Below are positions 62,985-64,000 of a stretch of 64,000 nt of DNA, one piece after another. The stretch spans positions 1,736,001-1,800,000 of the forward strand of contig NZ_CP087112.1 in the NCBI RefSeq assembly GCF_025643255.1, written 5' to 3'. The notes below the pieces were generated by a model. That model was not told where the DNA came from and ran no database searches. It worked only from the letters and a program-made list of their open reading frames with translations. This stretch comes from Halomonas sp. 7T (GTDB lineage: Bacteria > Pseudomonadota > Gammaproteobacteria > Pseudomonadales > Halomonadaceae). Position 1 is the stretch's first letter, and each line of letters starts with the position of its first letter. The translations under genes were made by a program, and so were the position numbers.

Positions 62985-64000
62985 ATGAACGAATCCAATC
63001 ATCATCTGCATAGCGACGTGAGCGATCTACGCTCACGCATTCGCCGTAATTACGACGCCAATGAGGCAGATGTGCTGCACGGGCTTATCGAGCAGATCAA
63101 GCTATCGGAGGATGACCGCAAAAAAGTCGCCGCCGTTGGTGCCAACTACGTGGAGCGTGTGCGTAAAGAAAGATCGCCCTCGATGATGGAGGCGTTTCTA
63201 GCAGAATACGGACTCTCAACCACCGAAGGCGTTGGCTTAATGTGTTTGGCAGAAGCGCTGCTGCGCGTGCCTGATGCAGAAACGATCGATGACCTGATTC
63301 ATGACAAGATAGAGCCTTCCGACTGGGGCGCACACCTTGGCAAGTCATCTTCATCAATGGTGAACGCTTCAACCTGGGCACTACTGCTGACCGGCAAGGT
63401 GCTGGACGACGATCCCAAAGGACCGACAAGGGCTCTGCGCAGCTTGGTACGCCGTATGGGCGAACCCGTCGTACGCAAGGCAGTTGGCCAGTCGATGAAG
63501 ATTCTTGGTCGCCAGTTCGTGCTTGGCCAAACCATCGAAGAAGGCATGAAGAATGCCCGTGAACTCGAGAAACAGGGCTACACCTACTCCTACGATATGC
63601 TGGGTGAAGCAGCGCGCACCGATGAAGACGCGGTTCGCTATCATCAGGCATATGCCGAAGCGATCAGCGCGATCGCCGAGCAAGCCAAGGGCGACGTACG
63701 CGGCAGCCCCGGCATTTCGGTGAAGCTCTCGGCGCTTCACCCGCGCTATGAATACACCCACCGCGAAACGGTAATGGCGGAGCTTTTGCCGCGCGCTAAA
63801 GAGCTAGTGCAACAGGCAGCCAAGGCCAATATCGGTTTCAATATAGATGCCGAAGAGCAGGACCGGCTGGATCTGTCCCTCGACGTAATTGAGGCTTTGA
63901 TGGCTGACCCCAGCCTAGACGGCTGGGATGGCTTCGGCGTCGTGGTACAGGCCTACGGGCGCCGCGCCGCGCCAGTGATTGAGGCGCTCTATGAAATGGC
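62985..64000 (+). CDS. Second PutA-family protein (C-terminus cut by window edge)
   Basis: I translated this from ATG 62985 (AAGGAG nine bases upstream); it is open to base 64000, giving 338 codons. The N-terminus has no ribbon-helix-helix domain. LSTTEGVGLMCLAEALLRVPD, MVNASTWALLLTGK, RRMGEPVVRKAV, GYTYSYDMLGEAARTDEDA and VKLSALHPRYEYTHRE mark a PutA arm and proline dehydrogenase barrel. Compared with PutA at 57962 the motifs match but the spacing and N-terminal 80 residues differ, so it is a separate subfamily, not a recent copy. Whether it also has the aldehyde dehydrogenase half is outside the window. Confidence 0.85.
   Translation, partial: MNESNHHLHSDVSDLRSRIRRNYDANEADVLHGLIEQIKLSEDDRKKVAAVGANYVERVRKERSPSMMEAFLAEYGLSTTEGVGLMCLAEALLRVPDAETIDDLIHDKIEPSDWGAHLGKSSSSMVNASTWALLLTGKVLDDDPKGPTRALRSLVRRMGEPVVRKAVGQSMKILGRQFVLGQTIEEGMKNARELEKQGYTYSYDMLGEAARTDEDAVRYHQAYAEAISAIAEQAKGDVRGSPGISVKLSALHPRYEYTHRETVMAELLPRAKELVQQAAKANIGFNIDAEEQDRLDLSLDVIEALMADPSLDGWDGFGVVVQAYGRRAAPVIEALYEM

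Overview
The window reads as a piece of chromosome from a halophilic gammaproteobacterium of the Halomonas/Vreelandella group. The best single marker is the GH13 alpha-glucosidase at 22602-24218. It has 538 residues and carries Asp202, Glu271 and Asp333 at exactly the positions I recall for the Halomonas sp. H11 enzyme HaG. The gene content (complete Entner-Doudoroff set, PTS-fructose system with a FruB multidomain protein, PutA/PutP, DUF1315/DUF2797 pairs) also fits. No rRNA, tRNA, CRISPR, phage or insertion sequence was seen. Genes run off both ends.

Layout. (1) 1-6168, minus: a cobalamin salvage and nucleotide-loop operon, cobT-cbiZ-cbiB-cobD-cobU-cobS-cobC, followed by a second CobU-like gene cut by the left edge. 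Every junction overlaps and several genes start with GTG or TTG. (2) 6392-14994: Entner-Doudoroff block. edd-glk-fructokinase (plus) converges on a GH32 sucrose hydrolase (minus), then zwf-pgl-eda (minus). (3) 15332-17264, minus: a DUF3455 exported protein, an ECF sigma factor and its RskA-like anti-sigma factor. (4) 17468-26622: a ScrY/LamB-like porin (minus) divergent from a ThuEFGK-like disaccharide ABC transporter with the HaG-like glucosidase, and a LacI-family regulator. (5) 26651-29866: gap divergent from pyk-mgsA. (6) 29902-36691: fruR divergent from fruBKA. (7) 36947-38614: pgi. (8) 38701-44905: mixed small genes, a PA0069-type radical SAM protein with a candidate LexA-controlled promoter, and a copper P-type ATPase. 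(9) 44921-48866, minus: a caa3-like cytochrome c oxidase with fused subunits I and III. (10) 48903-56889: housekeeping and hypothetical genes, including rhomboid protease, PPP-type phosphatase, NAD kinase, DMT transporter, Pmp3-domain protein and CBS protein. (11) 56931-64000: proline catabolism, with an AraC-type regulator, putA, putP and a second divergent putA cut by the right edge.

How it works together. About 30 kb is one sugar-to-pyruvate module. Sucrose or maltose-like disaccharides would enter through the porin and ABC transporter. They would be split by the GH13 and GH32 enzymes and phosphorylated by glucokinase and fructokinase. The products would pass through Pgi, Zwf, Pgl, Edd and Eda to pyruvate and glyceraldehyde 3-phosphate, and on to Gap and Pyk. 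Fructose enters separately by the PTS. Operator motifs knit this together. Near-identical LacI-type palindromes lie before the GH32 gene and between the porin and ABC operons. HexR-like TGTA-N7-TACA sites lie before edd, zwf and pgi, with a one-base variant between gap and pyk. FruR-like palindromes lie before fruB. A 21-bp-phased direct repeat before putA looks like the target of the neighbouring AraC protein.
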